NCBI RefSeq assembly: GCF_001428685.1
Contig: NZ_LMIK01000005.1
Location: 728,505 to 792,504, forward strand
Length of the DNA: 64,000 nt
DNA from: Lysobacter sp. Root76
GTDB lineage: Bacteria > Pseudomonadota > Gammaproteobacteria > Xanthomonadales > Xanthomonadaceae
Direction: 5' to 3'
Below, piece after piece: positions 19,034 through 27,558 of the stretch. Position 1 is the first letter of the stretch, and the number at the start of each line of letters is the position of its first letter. Both the position numbers and the translations under genes were made by a program. Under the pieces are notes generated by a model. It was not told the DNA's origin. It saw only the letters and a list, made by a program, of their open reading frames with translations, and ran no database searches.

Positions 19034-20587
19034 GTGTCCCGACTCCAACTGCTGGACCTCACCGTCGACCTGCAGCGCCAACGCGTCGAACGCGAGGGCG
19101 CGGCACTGGACGTATCGGGGCTGAGCTTCCGTCTGTTCGCCTGCCTGCTCTCGCACGGCGACCAGGTGCTGGGCTTCGACCAGTTGGCGCACGAAGTGTG
19201 GGCGCCGGCGGTGGTCAGCGAGGAGACCATCACCCAGCGCATCAAGCTGCTGCGGCAGGCGCTGGGCGACGACAGCCGCGCGCCGCGCTATATCCGTTCG
19301 GTGCGCGGCCAGGGCTATCAATTGTGTGCGCTGCCGCAGACGTTGGCGGACGCGGAGGCTGCAACGGCCGAGGTAGCGTCGCCCTCGAATGCGCGGCGCT
19401 GGCTATGGGCGGTGGCTGCGGTGCTGGTCGTGGCGGCTGCGACCGCCGCACTGTGGTGGCGGCACGGGACGCCGCCGCCGAAGTCGCCCTTGCTGGCGCG
19501 CGCGGACTATTACGCCGGCATCGGCCAGGCCGACGACAACGAGCGCGCGATCGCGCTGTACCGGCAGGCCCTGGCCGCCGATCCCGACGACGTCTCGGCG
19601 TTGCTCGGCCTGAGCCGCCTGTCCAGTGCGCGTACCTGTCTCTATAACGGCGGCCGCGACGACGCCGAGCGCGGCCTGGCCCTGGCCAGGCAGCTGCTGC
19701 GCCGCGACGGCGGCAACGCCAAGGCCTGGTCCGCGCTGGGCTACGCGCACGACTGCCTGGGCGACATCGGTGCGGCCGTGGCCGGCTACGAGCGCGCGCT
19801 GAAGCTGGACCCGGACGCCGACAACACCCGCTCCTCGCTGGCGTATCTGTACCAGGAGCAGGGCAGGGTCGCCGACGCCCTGCGCGGCAACATGCAGCTG
19901 CGCGGCGATCCGGCGCGGGTGCGTTTCCGCGATGTGCAGGTCGCGCGCGAACTGGAACTGCTCGGCTTCGTCGAAGCCGCGCGCCGCCGCCATCAGGCCA
20001 ACTTCCGTCTGTTTCCCGACAACGTGTTCTCCAACATCGCCTGGCCGCGCAGCCTGTTCGGCGAGCGCCGCTACGACGAGGCCGCCGGCGCCCTGGCCGA
20101 GGCGCTGACGCGCGGCACACCTCATCCGGACCTATATATGTTGCAAGGCGAACTGTCCCTGCAACGCGGCGACCGCGCGGCGGCACGGGCCGCGTTCGCG
20201 CAAGCGCTGCGGCTGCGGCCGCAGAGCTCGCTGGGACTCACCGTCAACGGGCTCTACGCCGAACCCGCGCCGACGCCGGACTGGGTCGCCCGGCGCATCG
20301 CCGAGCTGCGCCCGTTGCCGACGCAGCCCGCGCCATGGCCGGGCGTGCACCTGGAACTGGCGATGCTGGAACTGGCACGACAGCAACCGGTCGCCGCGGC
20401 GGCCGCGCTGGACGCGGCGGTCACTGCCGGCTATCGCGACCGCGCCTATCTGCAGGCCTCGCCCTTGTTCGCGGCGCTGCGCGGCGACCCCGGCTACGCC
20501 CGCGTGTTGGCGCGCATCGACGCCGACATCGCCAGGCAGCGCGCGCAGGTGACGTCGGCCGCATGGAAGCCGGCCGACGTGCCCTGA
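19034..20587 (+). CDS. CadC/ToxR-like winged-helix regulator with TPR periplasmic domain
   Basis: 517 aa from a GTG start. N-terminal OmpR-type winged helix (EETITQRIKLLRQALGDDSRAPRYIRSVRGQGYQL), a single transmembrane helix at about 122-142 (WLWAVAAVLVVAAATAALWW), then several tetratricopeptide repeats (for example NAKAWSALGYAHDCLGDIGAAVAGYERALKLDPDADN). This one-component design lets an extracytoplasmic TPR domain control DNA binding. Ligand and targets are unknown. The nearest genes are the SOS cassette upstream and a convergent serine hydrolase; it may regulate neither. Confidence 0.88.
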   Translation: MSRLQLLDLTVDLQRQRVEREGAALDVSGLSFRLFACLLSHGDQVLGFDQLAHEVWAPAVVSEETITQRIKLLRQALGDDSRAPRYIRSVRGQGYQLCALPQTLADAEAATAEVASPSNARRWLWAVAAVLVVAAATAALWWRHGTPPPKSPLLARADYYAGIGQADDNERAIALYRQALAADPDDVSALLGLSRLSSARTCLYNGGRDDAERGLALARQLLRRDGGNAKAWSALGYAHDCLGDIGAAVAGYERALKLDPDADNTRSSLAYLYQEQGRVADALRGNMQLRGDPARVRFRDVQVARELELLGFVEAARRRHQANFRLFPDNVFSNIAWPRSLFGERRYDEAAGALAEALTRGTPHPDLYMLQGELSLQRGDRAAARAAFAQALRLRPQSSLGLTVNGLYAEPAPTPDWVARRIAELRPLPTQPAPWPGVHLELAMLELARQQPVAAAAALDAAVTAGYRDRAYLQASPLFAALRGDPGYARVLARIDADIARQRAQVTSAAWKPADVP

Positions 20588-20590
20588 GCC

Positions 20591-21709
20591 TCAGCGCAGC
20601 GCTGCCAGCAGCTCGCGGAAGATCTCGCGCGACTGGGTATGGCCGTTGCGCTGGTTGTAGGCGGTGCTGGTGATCACCGCCACCAGTTGCCGCTCCGGCA
20701 CCACCATCACGTAGTTGCCGCCGTTGCCGGACATGGCCCAGGCGGCGACGTCGCGGCCGCCGACATCGAAGTGCAGGCGCCACCACTGGTAACCGTACTC
20801 GGCGTCGTCGTCGGCTTTCGCCTGTTCGCTGGTCATCGCCGCGATGTAGTCGGCCGAGATCACCTGGCGGCCCTGCCAGCGGCCGTGGTCGACCACCAAC
20901 TGGCCGAACTTGGCCAGATCGCGGGTGCGGTAGCGGGTGCCGCCACCGCCCATGCCGATGCCCTCGGGCGAGCGGTTCCATTGGCTGCGGGCGATGCCCA
21001 GCGGCCGCTCCAGGGTTTCCGCGGCGAACTCCGCCAGCGGCTTGCCGGCGGCGCGTTCGACCACGGCGCCGGCGACGAAGGAACCGGCCGTGCAGTACGC
21101 GAATGCGCGACCGTGCGGACTGTCGGCGGGCTTGCTCATCCACGGCGCGTAGCCCTTGACCGGCAGGGCCAGGGCGAAGTCGAGCCAGCGTTCGGTGACG
21201 TACATGCGTTCCTCGTTGCCGCTGGAGAACGGGTTCTCGTCGTTGCACTCCCATTGCGAGCTCATGGTCAGCAGGTCGGCCAGGGTGGTGGCGCGCAGGC
21301 GCGGGTCGACCTCGTGGCGGGCGGTGAACTGCGGGAAGCGGTCGTAGACGCGATCCTGTACGCCGGGCAGCAGACCGCGGTCGATGGCCGCCCCGACCAG
21401 CAGCGCCGTCACGCTCTTGGTCGCCGAGCGCACGTCGTGCAGGGTGCCGGCGTCGGCGCCGTTGAAGTAGCGCTCGTACACCGGCTGACCGCGCTGCACC
21501 ACCATCACGCTGGTCAGCTGCTTGAGGCTGCCGTCGCCGAGGCGGACGTCCAGCGTCTTCAGCCGCGCCGGCTCGAAGGCGGTGTCGGCGGCGCGCGCCG
21601 CGGGCCAGCCGTCGCTGGGTGAGCCGTCATCAGGTGTGGCGTTGCCGGGCGCGGCGAACGCGGCCGGGCTGGCCAGGGCGAGCAACAGCAGGAGGCGGGG
21701 TAGGGGCAT
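20591..21709 (-). CDS. Exported serine hydrolase, class C beta-lactamase/esterase family
   Basis: 372 aa. Signal peptide MPLPRLLLLLALASPAAFA. The beta-lactamase fold is marked by the SxxK motif SATKSV, the YxN-type second motif around YCTAGSF (Tyr-Cys-Thr), and a GNGG stretch in the C-terminal part (AWAMSGNGGNYVMVVPERQ). Such enzymes act as esterases, D-aminopeptidases or penicillin-binding-protein-like hydrolases; antibiotic resistance cannot be inferred. It is convergent with the TPR regulator with only 3 bp between the stops. Confidence 0.87.
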   Translation of the reverse strand: MPLPRLLLLLALASPAAFAAPGNATPDDGSPSDGWPAARAADTAFEPARLKTLDVRLGDGSLKQLTSVMVVQRGQPVYERYFNGADAGTLHDVRSATKSVTALLVGAAIDRGLLPGVQDRVYDRFPQFTARHEVDPRLRATTLADLLTMSSQWECNDENPFSSGNEERMYVTERWLDFALALPVKGYAPWMSKPADSPHGRAFAYCTAGSFVAGAVVERAAGKPLAEFAAETLERPLGIARSQWNRSPEGIGMGGGGTRYRTRDLAKFGQLVVDHGRWQGRQVISADYIAAMTSEQAKADDDAEYGYQWWRLHFDVGGRDVAAWAMSGNGGNYVMVVPERQLVAVITSTAYNQRNGHTQSREIFRELLAALR

Positions 21710-22031
21710 GGGCGGACTCTCGTTGGCGGAAGGAGCCGAGATCACAGCCGCATTGCGTATGAAGTACCTGATCGGCGAGTGAAGAATTCTGAAGTTGCGC
21801 CTGCAGGCCCCTCGCCGGCGGATCCGGCGCCTGTCATGGCGCCGGACCGGGCTCGCGAGACCCATGTCGATGCGCTGCGGCATCGCCGAGTCGCCATGCT
21901 CGGCCCGCCGCGCCCGGCCTGCGGCAAGCCCTTGCGCACGCCGCGCGCCAGCTTCTGCGCCGGCGAGGTTCGGGGAATGGATGCCATGGAGGTAGCTCAG
22001 GCCGTCCTCCTTGGTCGGATAAACTCGCCGC
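21710..22031. other. Intergenic region, no gene seen
   Basis: 322 bp between the divergent serine hydrolase and the 183-aa protein gene. Frames here are open on both strands, but their translations are Arg/Ala-rich and resemble no protein family. It should hold the two divergent promoters. I see no clear palindrome or RNA element. Confidence 0.4.
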
Positions 22032-22583
22032 ATGTGCCGCTTCATCACCGCCACCCTGCCGATCGCCGCCGATATCGCTGCGCTGGACGCGATCGCGCGC
22101 CGCCACGGCCGGCAGTTGCAGCCGATGGCGAACGCGAGCATCGAGCGCCAGATCGGTCCCGGCTTTCGTTACTTCCTGACCACCCTGGGCCATTGCGACT
22201 GCGGTACGCCGTTGGGCAGGCGGGCGCCGGAGCGCTCGCGTCGCGAGCCCGATCCGGCCGAAGCGGCGCAGCGGCTGCGCCGCAAGGGCTGGAGCGAGGC
22301 CAAGATCGAGCGCGCGCAGGCCCAGCAGCAGGCCAAGCGCGGCGCCGTCGACGAAGTGGACGCGGTCGCGGCGCGTGAGGCGCTGGCGGTGTGGGTGGCC
22401 TTCCTCGGCGAGGTGCTGGCTTATGGGAGCAATGCCCGCATCGGGCTCCTGCTGCACGATTACGACGGCGCGCTAAGCGCGGACATCGCGCTGCTGGACC
22501 GCGAAGCCGTGCCAAGGCAGGCGCTGAGCGTGGATCTGCTCGAACGCATGCGCGAAGACGTGCTCTACGAATTCCGTCGCTAG
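22032..22583 (+). CDS. Conserved hypothetical protein with CxC motif
   Basis: 183 aa, no signal peptide. It contains HCDCGTPLG near residue 57 and a charged, probably helical middle region (DPAEAAQRLRRKGWSEAKIERAQAQQQAKR). The C-terminal part (ARIGLLLHDYDGALSADIALLDREAVP) is orderly and strand-rich. I do not recognise the family. Codon usage matches its neighbours. It stands 72 bp upstream of the membrane-protein gene on the same strand and may be co-transcribed with it. Confidence 0.7.
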   Translation: MCRFITATLPIAADIAALDAIARRHGRQLQPMANASIERQIGPGFRYFLTTLGHCDCGTPLGRRAPERSRREPDPAEAAQRLRRKGWSEAKIERAQAQQQAKRGAVDEVDAVAAREALAVWVAFLGEVLAYGSNARIGLLLHDYDGALSADIALLDREAVPRQALSVDLLERMREDVLYEFRR

Positions 22584-22654
22584 TCCGTGCGCAGGATCGC
22601 GGCGCGGCCACGACTGGGCCTACACTCGCGCGGTCCCCACTCCCGCACGACCGC

Positions 22655-23569
22655 ATGACTGCCACCGGTTTTCTTTCCGTCTTCGCCCCTGCGTTCGCGC
22701 TGGGCGGTCCCGTGCTGCTCGGTCTGGCCGGGCTGCTGCGCCGCCGCGACCGCGCGACCACGCCGACACTGCATCCGGTTTGGGACTGGAAGCTGATCCT
22801 GGCTTCGATGCTGCTCTACGCGCTGTGCTTCAGCCTGATCTTCTTCATCCAGGAGCTGTTCCTGGTGCTGCCCAAGGCGTTCACGCCGGGGCTGCGCCCG
22901 ACCCTGTTCCACAACAACCACTATTGGGACGGCGACAACCCTTTGGCCAAATTGTTCCAGGGCACCGGCGCGGTGGCGACACTGATCGTCGCCGCGATCT
23001 GCGCGTATTGGCTGCGCCGTTGCCCGCCGCGCTCGACACTGTGGCGCCTGTTCGCGTTCTGGATGGTTTTCCACGGCTGCTTCCAGGCGCTGCCGCAATT
23101 CGTGGTCGGGGCGATCTTCCCGGGCAACGACGTGGGCATGGCGATGGAGTACCTGCAATGGAGCGCGGCAACCAAGACCGTCGCGGCCTTGCTGGCGATG
23201 GCCTTGATCGTGTGGATCGCGGTCCGGTTGCTGCGCCCGCTGCTGGCCTTGGCCACGCACGCGGAGCAGATCGCCACGCCGGGCCGGCGCAACGGTTTCG
23301 TGTTCCGCGCCGCGACCCTGCCGGGATTGCTGGCGCTGCCGCTGATCCTGGCGATGCGGGTGCCGGGCAGCCTGGATCAGGTCGCGATCGTGCCGGTGGC
23401 CGAATACGTGATCGGCGTGGCGTGGATGCAGGCCGCGGCCTGGTTCGCGATCTCCACGCGCACAGGCGACGCGACCCCGCTGCGCTCGATCGCGATTCCG
23501 CTGCTGGCGCTGATCGCCCTGACCCTGGTGTTCCATTTGGTGCTGCGTCCGGGCATCGCGTTCTATTGA
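22655..23569 (+). CDS. Integral membrane protein, unknown function
   Basis: 304 aa with about seven hydrophobic segments (for example GGPVLLGLAGLLRR, LILASMLLYALCFSLIFFIQELFLVL, LIALTLVFHLVLRPG). Between them is a conserved-looking loop HNNHYWDGDNPLAKLFQGTG with clustered His, Asp and Asn, possibly a metal or substrate site. No family is recognised. A strong hairpin follows the stop. Confidence 0.75.
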   Translation: MTATGFLSVFAPAFALGGPVLLGLAGLLRRRDRATTPTLHPVWDWKLILASMLLYALCFSLIFFIQELFLVLPKAFTPGLRPTLFHNNHYWDGDNPLAKLFQGTGAVATLIVAAICAYWLRRCPPRSTLWRLFAFWMVFHGCFQALPQFVVGAIFPGNDVGMAMEYLQWSAATKTVAALLAMALIVWIAVRLLRPLLALATHAEQIATPGRRNGFVFRAATLPGLLALPLILAMRVPGSLDQVAIVPVAEYVIGVAWMQAAAWFAISTRTGDATPLRSIAIPLLALIALTLVFHLVLRPGIAFY

Positions 23570-23573
23570 GTCG

Positions 23574-23606
23574 CGACCGGCGGGCAGCGGCGCGGCCCGC
23601 CGGTCG
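23574..23606. terminator. Strong hairpin between convergent genes
   Basis: A perfect 12-bp stem (CGACCGGCGGGC pairing with GCCCGCCGGTCG) and 9-nt loop lie between the stop of the membrane-protein gene and the stop of the saccharopine-dehydrogenase-like gene. No T tract follows on either strand, but the position and stem strength favour a bidirectional terminator. Confidence 0.6.
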
Positions 23607-23612
23607 ATCCGA

Positions 23613-24659
23613 TCACGGGTGCTGATCCAGCGTCCATTCCAGAGTAGTCAACGAGGTCAGGAAGTCCGCGGCGTCGAAGGCCTGGCCGGGGGCGACCACC
23701 CCCACGGCTATCGCACGCCCGTCGAGTATGCGCACCAGCGCCTCCACGATCAGCGGCGCGCTGACCGCGTAGATGTCCTGGCCCTGCGCGGTCGCCCGAC
23801 GCGAGCGGCCATCCCGGCGTACCTGCACGTCGACGACATAGCGTTGCGCCGAACGCCCGCTTTCATCGACTGCGGTCGGCGTCGGCGTGCCGGGATCGCG
23901 CACGTCCTGCACGGCGGTCAGGTTCATGTAGGAATCGACTTGAGCGCAGCGCAGATGCCGCGACAAGGTGGCGATTTCCGAGAACGGCAGGGCCAGGGTC
24001 GCTTGCGCGCCGAACGGGGGCGGAAACGTCCACTCGCGTGTCGCCGGCGGTTGCGCCAGCGGAGCGAGCCGGCCATCGGCGATCACCAGCCGCGGACGCT
24101 GGTTGCGTTGACCGGTCACGCGTGTGCCCAGGGTCGGATGCCAGCTGTCCAATGCGACCGCGATCTCGACCGCATCCGCATCTGATGCACCATCCAGCGC
24201 AGCGGTGGTCAGCAGATCGGCCAGACCGCCGAAGAAGGCCATGGCCGGAATCGCGACGATGCCGGCGGCGCGCGCCTGCTCGTCGTAGTCCGCCACCAGA
24301 TCGAGTACCGCGCCTTGCTCTGCGCACAGGTCGAGATAGGGCAGCCCCGCGCGCAACGCCGCTTCCAGCACCGGCGCGGCGGTGTCGAGGAAGGGGCCGG
24401 CGCAGTTGAGCACCGCGACGGCGCCTTGCAGCATCCGATCCAGCGCTTGCGGGTCTTCGATGGACGCCTGGCCTCGCTGCAAATGCGGATAGGCGTCGGC
24501 CAGCTCCGCCAGCTTGGCGGCATCGCGCCCGCACAGGCGCGGCACCAGGCCGCGCCGGAGCAGTTCGTCGATCACGAAGCCTGCGGTATGGCCGTAGGCG
24601 CCGTAGACGGCGACGGTCTTGCCTGCCGACGCCGCGGCGCGGATCTGAGCGTGGCTCAT
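23613..24659 (-). CDS. Saccharopine dehydrogenase-like NAD(P)-binding protein
   Basis: 348 aa. An N-terminal Rossmann fold (VAVYGAYGHTAGFVIDELLRRGLVPRLCGRD) is followed by LNCAGPFLDTAAPVLEAALRAGLPYLDLCAEQ, the typical pattern of saccharopine-reductase-like and trans-acting enoyl reductase-like proteins. The exact reaction is unknown. The start MSHAQIRAAA overlaps the stop of the upstream alpha/beta-hydrolase by 4 bp. With the hydrolase and the small Cys-rich protein it forms a three-gene unit, so the three probably serve one pathway. Confidence 0.85.
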   Translation of the reverse strand: MSHAQIRAAASAGKTVAVYGAYGHTAGFVIDELLRRGLVPRLCGRDAAKLAELADAYPHLQRGQASIEDPQALDRMLQGAVAVLNCAGPFLDTAAPVLEAALRAGLPYLDLCAEQGAVLDLVADYDEQARAAGIVAIPAMAFFGGLADLLTTAALDGASDADAVEIAVALDSWHPTLGTRVTGQRNQRPRLVIADGRLAPLAQPPATREWTFPPPFGAQATLALPFSEIATLSRHLRCAQVDSYMNLTAVQDVRDPGTPTPTAVDESGRSAQRYVVDVQVRRDGRSRRATAQGQDIYAVSAPLIVEALVRILDGRAIAVGVVAPGQAFDAADFLTSLTTLEWTLDQHP

Positions 24660-25549
24660 GCGATGGCCGCCTGTGCGTTTGCGGGTTCGACGGAGTGCGT
24701 CTGCCAATGCGTGCGCAGTTCGCGATTGAAGTCCTGCCAGCGTTCTTCGGGGAAGAAAATGCGCGCGCCGTCGAACTCGACCCGTCGCACGGTGCCAGGA
24801 ATGGTCTGCTGCAGCCAGAACGACCAGGCCAGCGGGAAGTAGATATCATCGGTGCCCCAGGCGATCAGGGTCGGCGCCTGCAGGCGGCGCAGTCCGTCCT
24901 CGATCGCCAGGGTGTGGCGGCAATCGAAGGCATTGACGAAGCGTTCCAGTTCGCCGAGGCGTCGGGCCGGATCCAGCAGCGGTCGCAGGTAGGTGTCGAT
25001 GGTCGCGTCCGCGATCTGTTCGGGTCGCTCGTAGGCCGGTGCCAACGCGCTACGGAACACCGCCTTGTCGGCCAGCATGGCCTGCAGCGTATCGCCCAGG
25101 CCGCCCGCGGCCACCATGGCGACGAAAGGCTTGAAGGCCTCCGGCGGCCAGTTGTCATGGGCGTCGCAGTTGCTCAGCGCCAGGCTGCGGATGCGCTGGG
25201 GGTAGTGCGCGGCGAAGATCTGGCAGACGCCGCCGCCGCTGTCGTTGCCGACCAGATCGACGCGGTCGATGCCCAGCGCATCGAGGAACTGCGCCAGCAT
25301 GTGCGCATTGGCGGTGACCGACACGTCCTGGCCGTCGCCGGCCTCGGTGTAACCGTGCGCGAGCAGGTCGACCGCGATGCAACGTCGGCTGTCGCTCAGT
25401 TCCGCGAGCTGATGGCGCCACAGATAGCCGTTGAGCAACACGCCGTGCACGAACAGCGCGACCGGGCCCTGGCCCTGTTCGACGTAGCTGATCCGGCCCG
25501 AGGGCGTGTCGACCGAGCGGCGCGCGGCGAAGTAGGTCTCGCCGTTCAT
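24656..25549 (-). CDS. Alpha/beta-fold hydrolase
   Basis: 297 aa. It has the oxyanion-hole region FVHGVLLNGYLW, the nucleophile elbow GNDSGG and the acid region PTLIAWGTDDIYFP. The elbow G-N-D-S-G-G is unusual: the residue at the GxSxG centre is Asp, as in haloalkane dehalogenases and epoxide hydrolases, with Ser directly after. The nucleophile is therefore probably the Asp. The start ATG overlaps the stop of the 45-aa Cys-rich gene, and the end overlaps the reductase gene, so it is the middle of a coupled trio. Confidence 0.88.
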   Translation of the reverse strand: MNGETYFAARRSVDTPSGRISYVEQGQGPVALFVHGVLLNGYLWRHQLAELSDSRRCIAVDLLAHGYTEAGDGQDVSVTANAHMLAQFLDALGIDRVDLVGNDSGGGVCQIFAAHYPQRIRSLALSNCDAHDNWPPEAFKPFVAMVAAGGLGDTLQAMLADKAVFRSALAPAYERPEQIADATIDTYLRPLLDPARRLGELERFVNAFDCRHTLAIEDGLRRLQAPTLIAWGTDDIYFPLAWSFWLQQTIPGTVRRVEFDGARIFFPEERWQDFNRELRTHWQTHSVEPANAQAAIA

Positions 25550-25683
25550 GGCCGCACGTCCGCTTCGCGCAGCTTCTGCGCGCATTCTTCGCAGCAGACT
25601 TCGACGGTGTGGCCGCCGACGCTGATCGAGATGGCCTGTTCGTCCAGCTCGCAATCGCAAGCGGCGCAGGTGTTGTCGTTCAT
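25546..25683 (-). CDS. Small cysteine-rich, probably metal-binding protein
   Basis: 45 aa starting MNDNTC. Six cysteines occur as CxxCxC (C6, C9, C11) and CCxxC (C30, C31, C34), separated by a strand-like ISISVGGHTVEV. This layout suggests a zinc knuckle or TRASH-like metal-binding finger. A longer start at 25731 is possible but adds a non-conserved tail. Its stop overlaps the hydrolase start (ATGA). Possibly a metal chaperone or regulator for the coupled enzymes (inference). Confidence 0.72.
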   Translation of the reverse strand: MNDNTCAACDCELDEQAISISVGGHTVEVCCEECAQKLREADVRP

Positions 25684-25821
25684 GATTTTCTCCGAGGTGG
25701 GCCCGTTGGCCGGGCGAGACCAGGAGACCATCGCGGCGGCTCGGCCGCTGTCGGAATCTTTAGCGACTTGCGGGCCGCTTGCGGACGACCCGCTCGTGAA
25801 CGAGCCGCTTGTGAAGCGCGC

Positions 25822-26658
25822 TCACGCGCTCTTGGCGTAGGCCGAGCGCCGGAACGCCGTGGGCGTGCGGCCATAGGCCTGCTTGAATGCGGCGCTGAAG
25901 TGGCTGTGGCTGGAGAAACCCAGGTCCAGGGCCAGCGCCGACATGTCCTGGCTGTGCGGAATCAGGTCCAGGGCGCGCGCCAGGCGCAGTTGCAGGTGAT
26001 AGCGATAGAGCGGCAGGCCCTCGACCTGCTGGAAAGCCTGGGTCAGATAGACCGCCGAGCCGCCGATCTCGGCCGCGATCTCCTCCAGGCTCCAGCGCCG
26101 GGTCAGATCCTCGGCCAGCAGCACTTTGACCCGGTCCACCAGGCGCCGGCGCGAATGGGTCGCGGCGGTGGCGTGCGCGGTGCGCGGTCCCAGGCTGCGG
26201 CAGACCAGGGTCAGGGCCAGGCTTTCGGCTTCCAGCGCCTCGATATGGCCGATCTGCAGGCTATGCCGCAGCAACGCGACCAAGGCTTGCGCGCGCGCGT
26301 CGATGCGCAGCGACTGGCGGTTGAAGCCGAGCTCGTCGCGCTTGTGCAGCAGCTCGGCCGGAGCCAATTCGCGCAGCAGCGGCGCCGATATCGCCAGCAC
26401 CAGACTGGAGTCGCCGCCGAGCACAGGGTGGCTGACCTGATAGGCCTCGCCTGCGTTGAACAGCAGGGCATGGTTGGCGTCGGCGACCGATTGGTCCTGG
26501 CCGACGTGGCGCAGGTAGAGGCCGCGGTAGGGAAACACCAGATGGGTCGAGGACGCGCATTCCTCGGCGCTGCGGTGACGACAATGACCGGCGCACAGCA
26601 CGTTGCGCACGGCGACGGTGCCGCTGTCGAACAAACGGGAGACTGCGAAATCCGTCAT
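25822..26658 (-). CDS. AraC-family transcriptional regulator
   Basis: 278 aa. The N-terminal cupin-like sensor domain is followed by two helix-turn-helix motifs at the C-terminus (WSLEEIAAEIGGSAVYLTQAFQQVEG and MSALALDLGFSSHSHFSAAFKQAYGRTPTAFRR). The N-terminus contains several cysteines and histidines (VLCAGHCRHRSAEEC), which could bind metal or sense redox. Targets unknown; it is flanked by the Cys-rich/hydrolase/reductase operon downstream and a GST gene upstream, all on the same strand. Confidence 0.9.
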   Translation of the reverse strand: MTDFAVSRLFDSGTVAVRNVLCAGHCRHRSAEECASSTHLVFPYRGLYLRHVGQDQSVADANHALLFNAGEAYQVSHPVLGGDSSLVLAISAPLLRELAPAELLHKRDELGFNRQSLRIDARAQALVALLRHSLQIGHIEALEAESLALTLVCRSLGPRTAHATAATHSRRRLVDRVKVLLAEDLTRRWSLEEIAAEIGGSAVYLTQAFQQVEGLPLYRYHLQLRLARALDLIPHSQDMSALALDLGFSSHSHFSAAFKQAYGRTPTAFRRSAYAKSA

Positions 26659-26771
26659 CGTGCTCGTGCGGCCCCGGGGGCTAGGCGTCCGCTGCCGATG
26701 ATAGGCGGGGGCGGGCATGCCGGCCATGACCTCGCAGGTCATGGCGCAGCCACGCGCCGGCCGCAAGCACG

Positions 26772-27455
26772 TCAGTCCTCGGCCAAAAAGCGCACCGGCA
26801 TGCGCTCGTAGTAGGGGAACAGCTTGAAGTAGGGCCGCGCCTCGGCCAGCACGCGCGCGTACGAGGGGCGCTGCAACAGGCGTTCGAAATACGCCGACAG
26901 GTTCGGGAAGCCCTCGCCGAACGGAGTCACGATGCCGGCGTAGAACAAGGCCGGTGCGGCCGAGCAATCGGCCAGGCCGAAGCTGTCGCCGGCGGCCCAG
27001 AGGCGGCCGCTCATGCGGTGCTCGAGCATGCCGTAGGCGATGCCCAGGCTGGCATGGGCGTCGGCTACGCCGCGCGGGTCGTGTTCGCCTTCGCCGCGGA
27101 GGCGGTCCAGCACGATCTTCTGCATCGGCACGCTGACGTAGAGATCGAAGAAGCGATCCCACAGGCGCGCGTCGAGATTGGCGGTCGGGTCGGCCGGCAG
27201 CAGCGGTAACGGGCCCGGGTAATGGCGGTCCAGGTATTCGATGATGATGCTGGTTTCCGGCACGGTCGCATCGCGCGCTTCGTCGCGCAGCACCGGCATC
27301 TTGCCGACCGGCCACAGGTCGAGGAAACGTGCGTGCTCGTCGGCGGCGGCGCGTTCGATCAGGCGCGGCTCGAAGGGGGTGCCGTTCTCGTACAGGGCGA
27401 TCAACACCTTGTGGCAGAACGAAGCCAGGGGATGCTGGTACAGAACGAGCGCCAT
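26772..27455 (-). CDS. Glutathione S-transferase family protein
   Basis: 227 aa. Thioredoxin-like N-terminal domain (LVLYQHPLASFCHKVLIALYENG, with Ser/Cys near the GSH site, and the cis-Pro motif GKMPVLRD followed by ETSIIIEYLD) and an all-helical C-terminal domain with GDSFGLADCSAAP. I start at MALVLYQ, which has AGGAA about 7 bases upstream; an ATG 15 bases earlier is the alternative. GSTs conjugate or isomerise electrophiles; substrate unknown. Confidence 0.9.
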   Translation of the reverse strand: MALVLYQHPLASFCHKVLIALYENGTPFEPRLIERAAADEHARFLDLWPVGKMPVLRDEARDATVPETSIIIEYLDRHYPGPLPLLPADPTANLDARLWDRFFDLYVSVPMQKIVLDRLRGEGEHDPRGVADAHASLGIAYGMLEHRMSGRLWAAGDSFGLADCSAAPALFYAGIVTPFGEGFPNLSAYFERLLQRPSYARVLAEARPYFKLFPYYERMPVRFLAED

Positions 27456-27558
27456 CGCGGATTCCTGCAACCGGTCGGAACGACAGGTTAGCCCGATACG
27501 GCCGGTGCCGCAGCGTGGTTGCGTCGATCCGATGTCGATCCAATCTTGATCGGCGCGT

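Noticed and set aside
20591-21709. Serine hydrolase called as a beta-lactamase resistance gene
   Set aside because: The SxxK fold is shared by many esterases and peptidases; nothing shows antibiotic hydrolysis.
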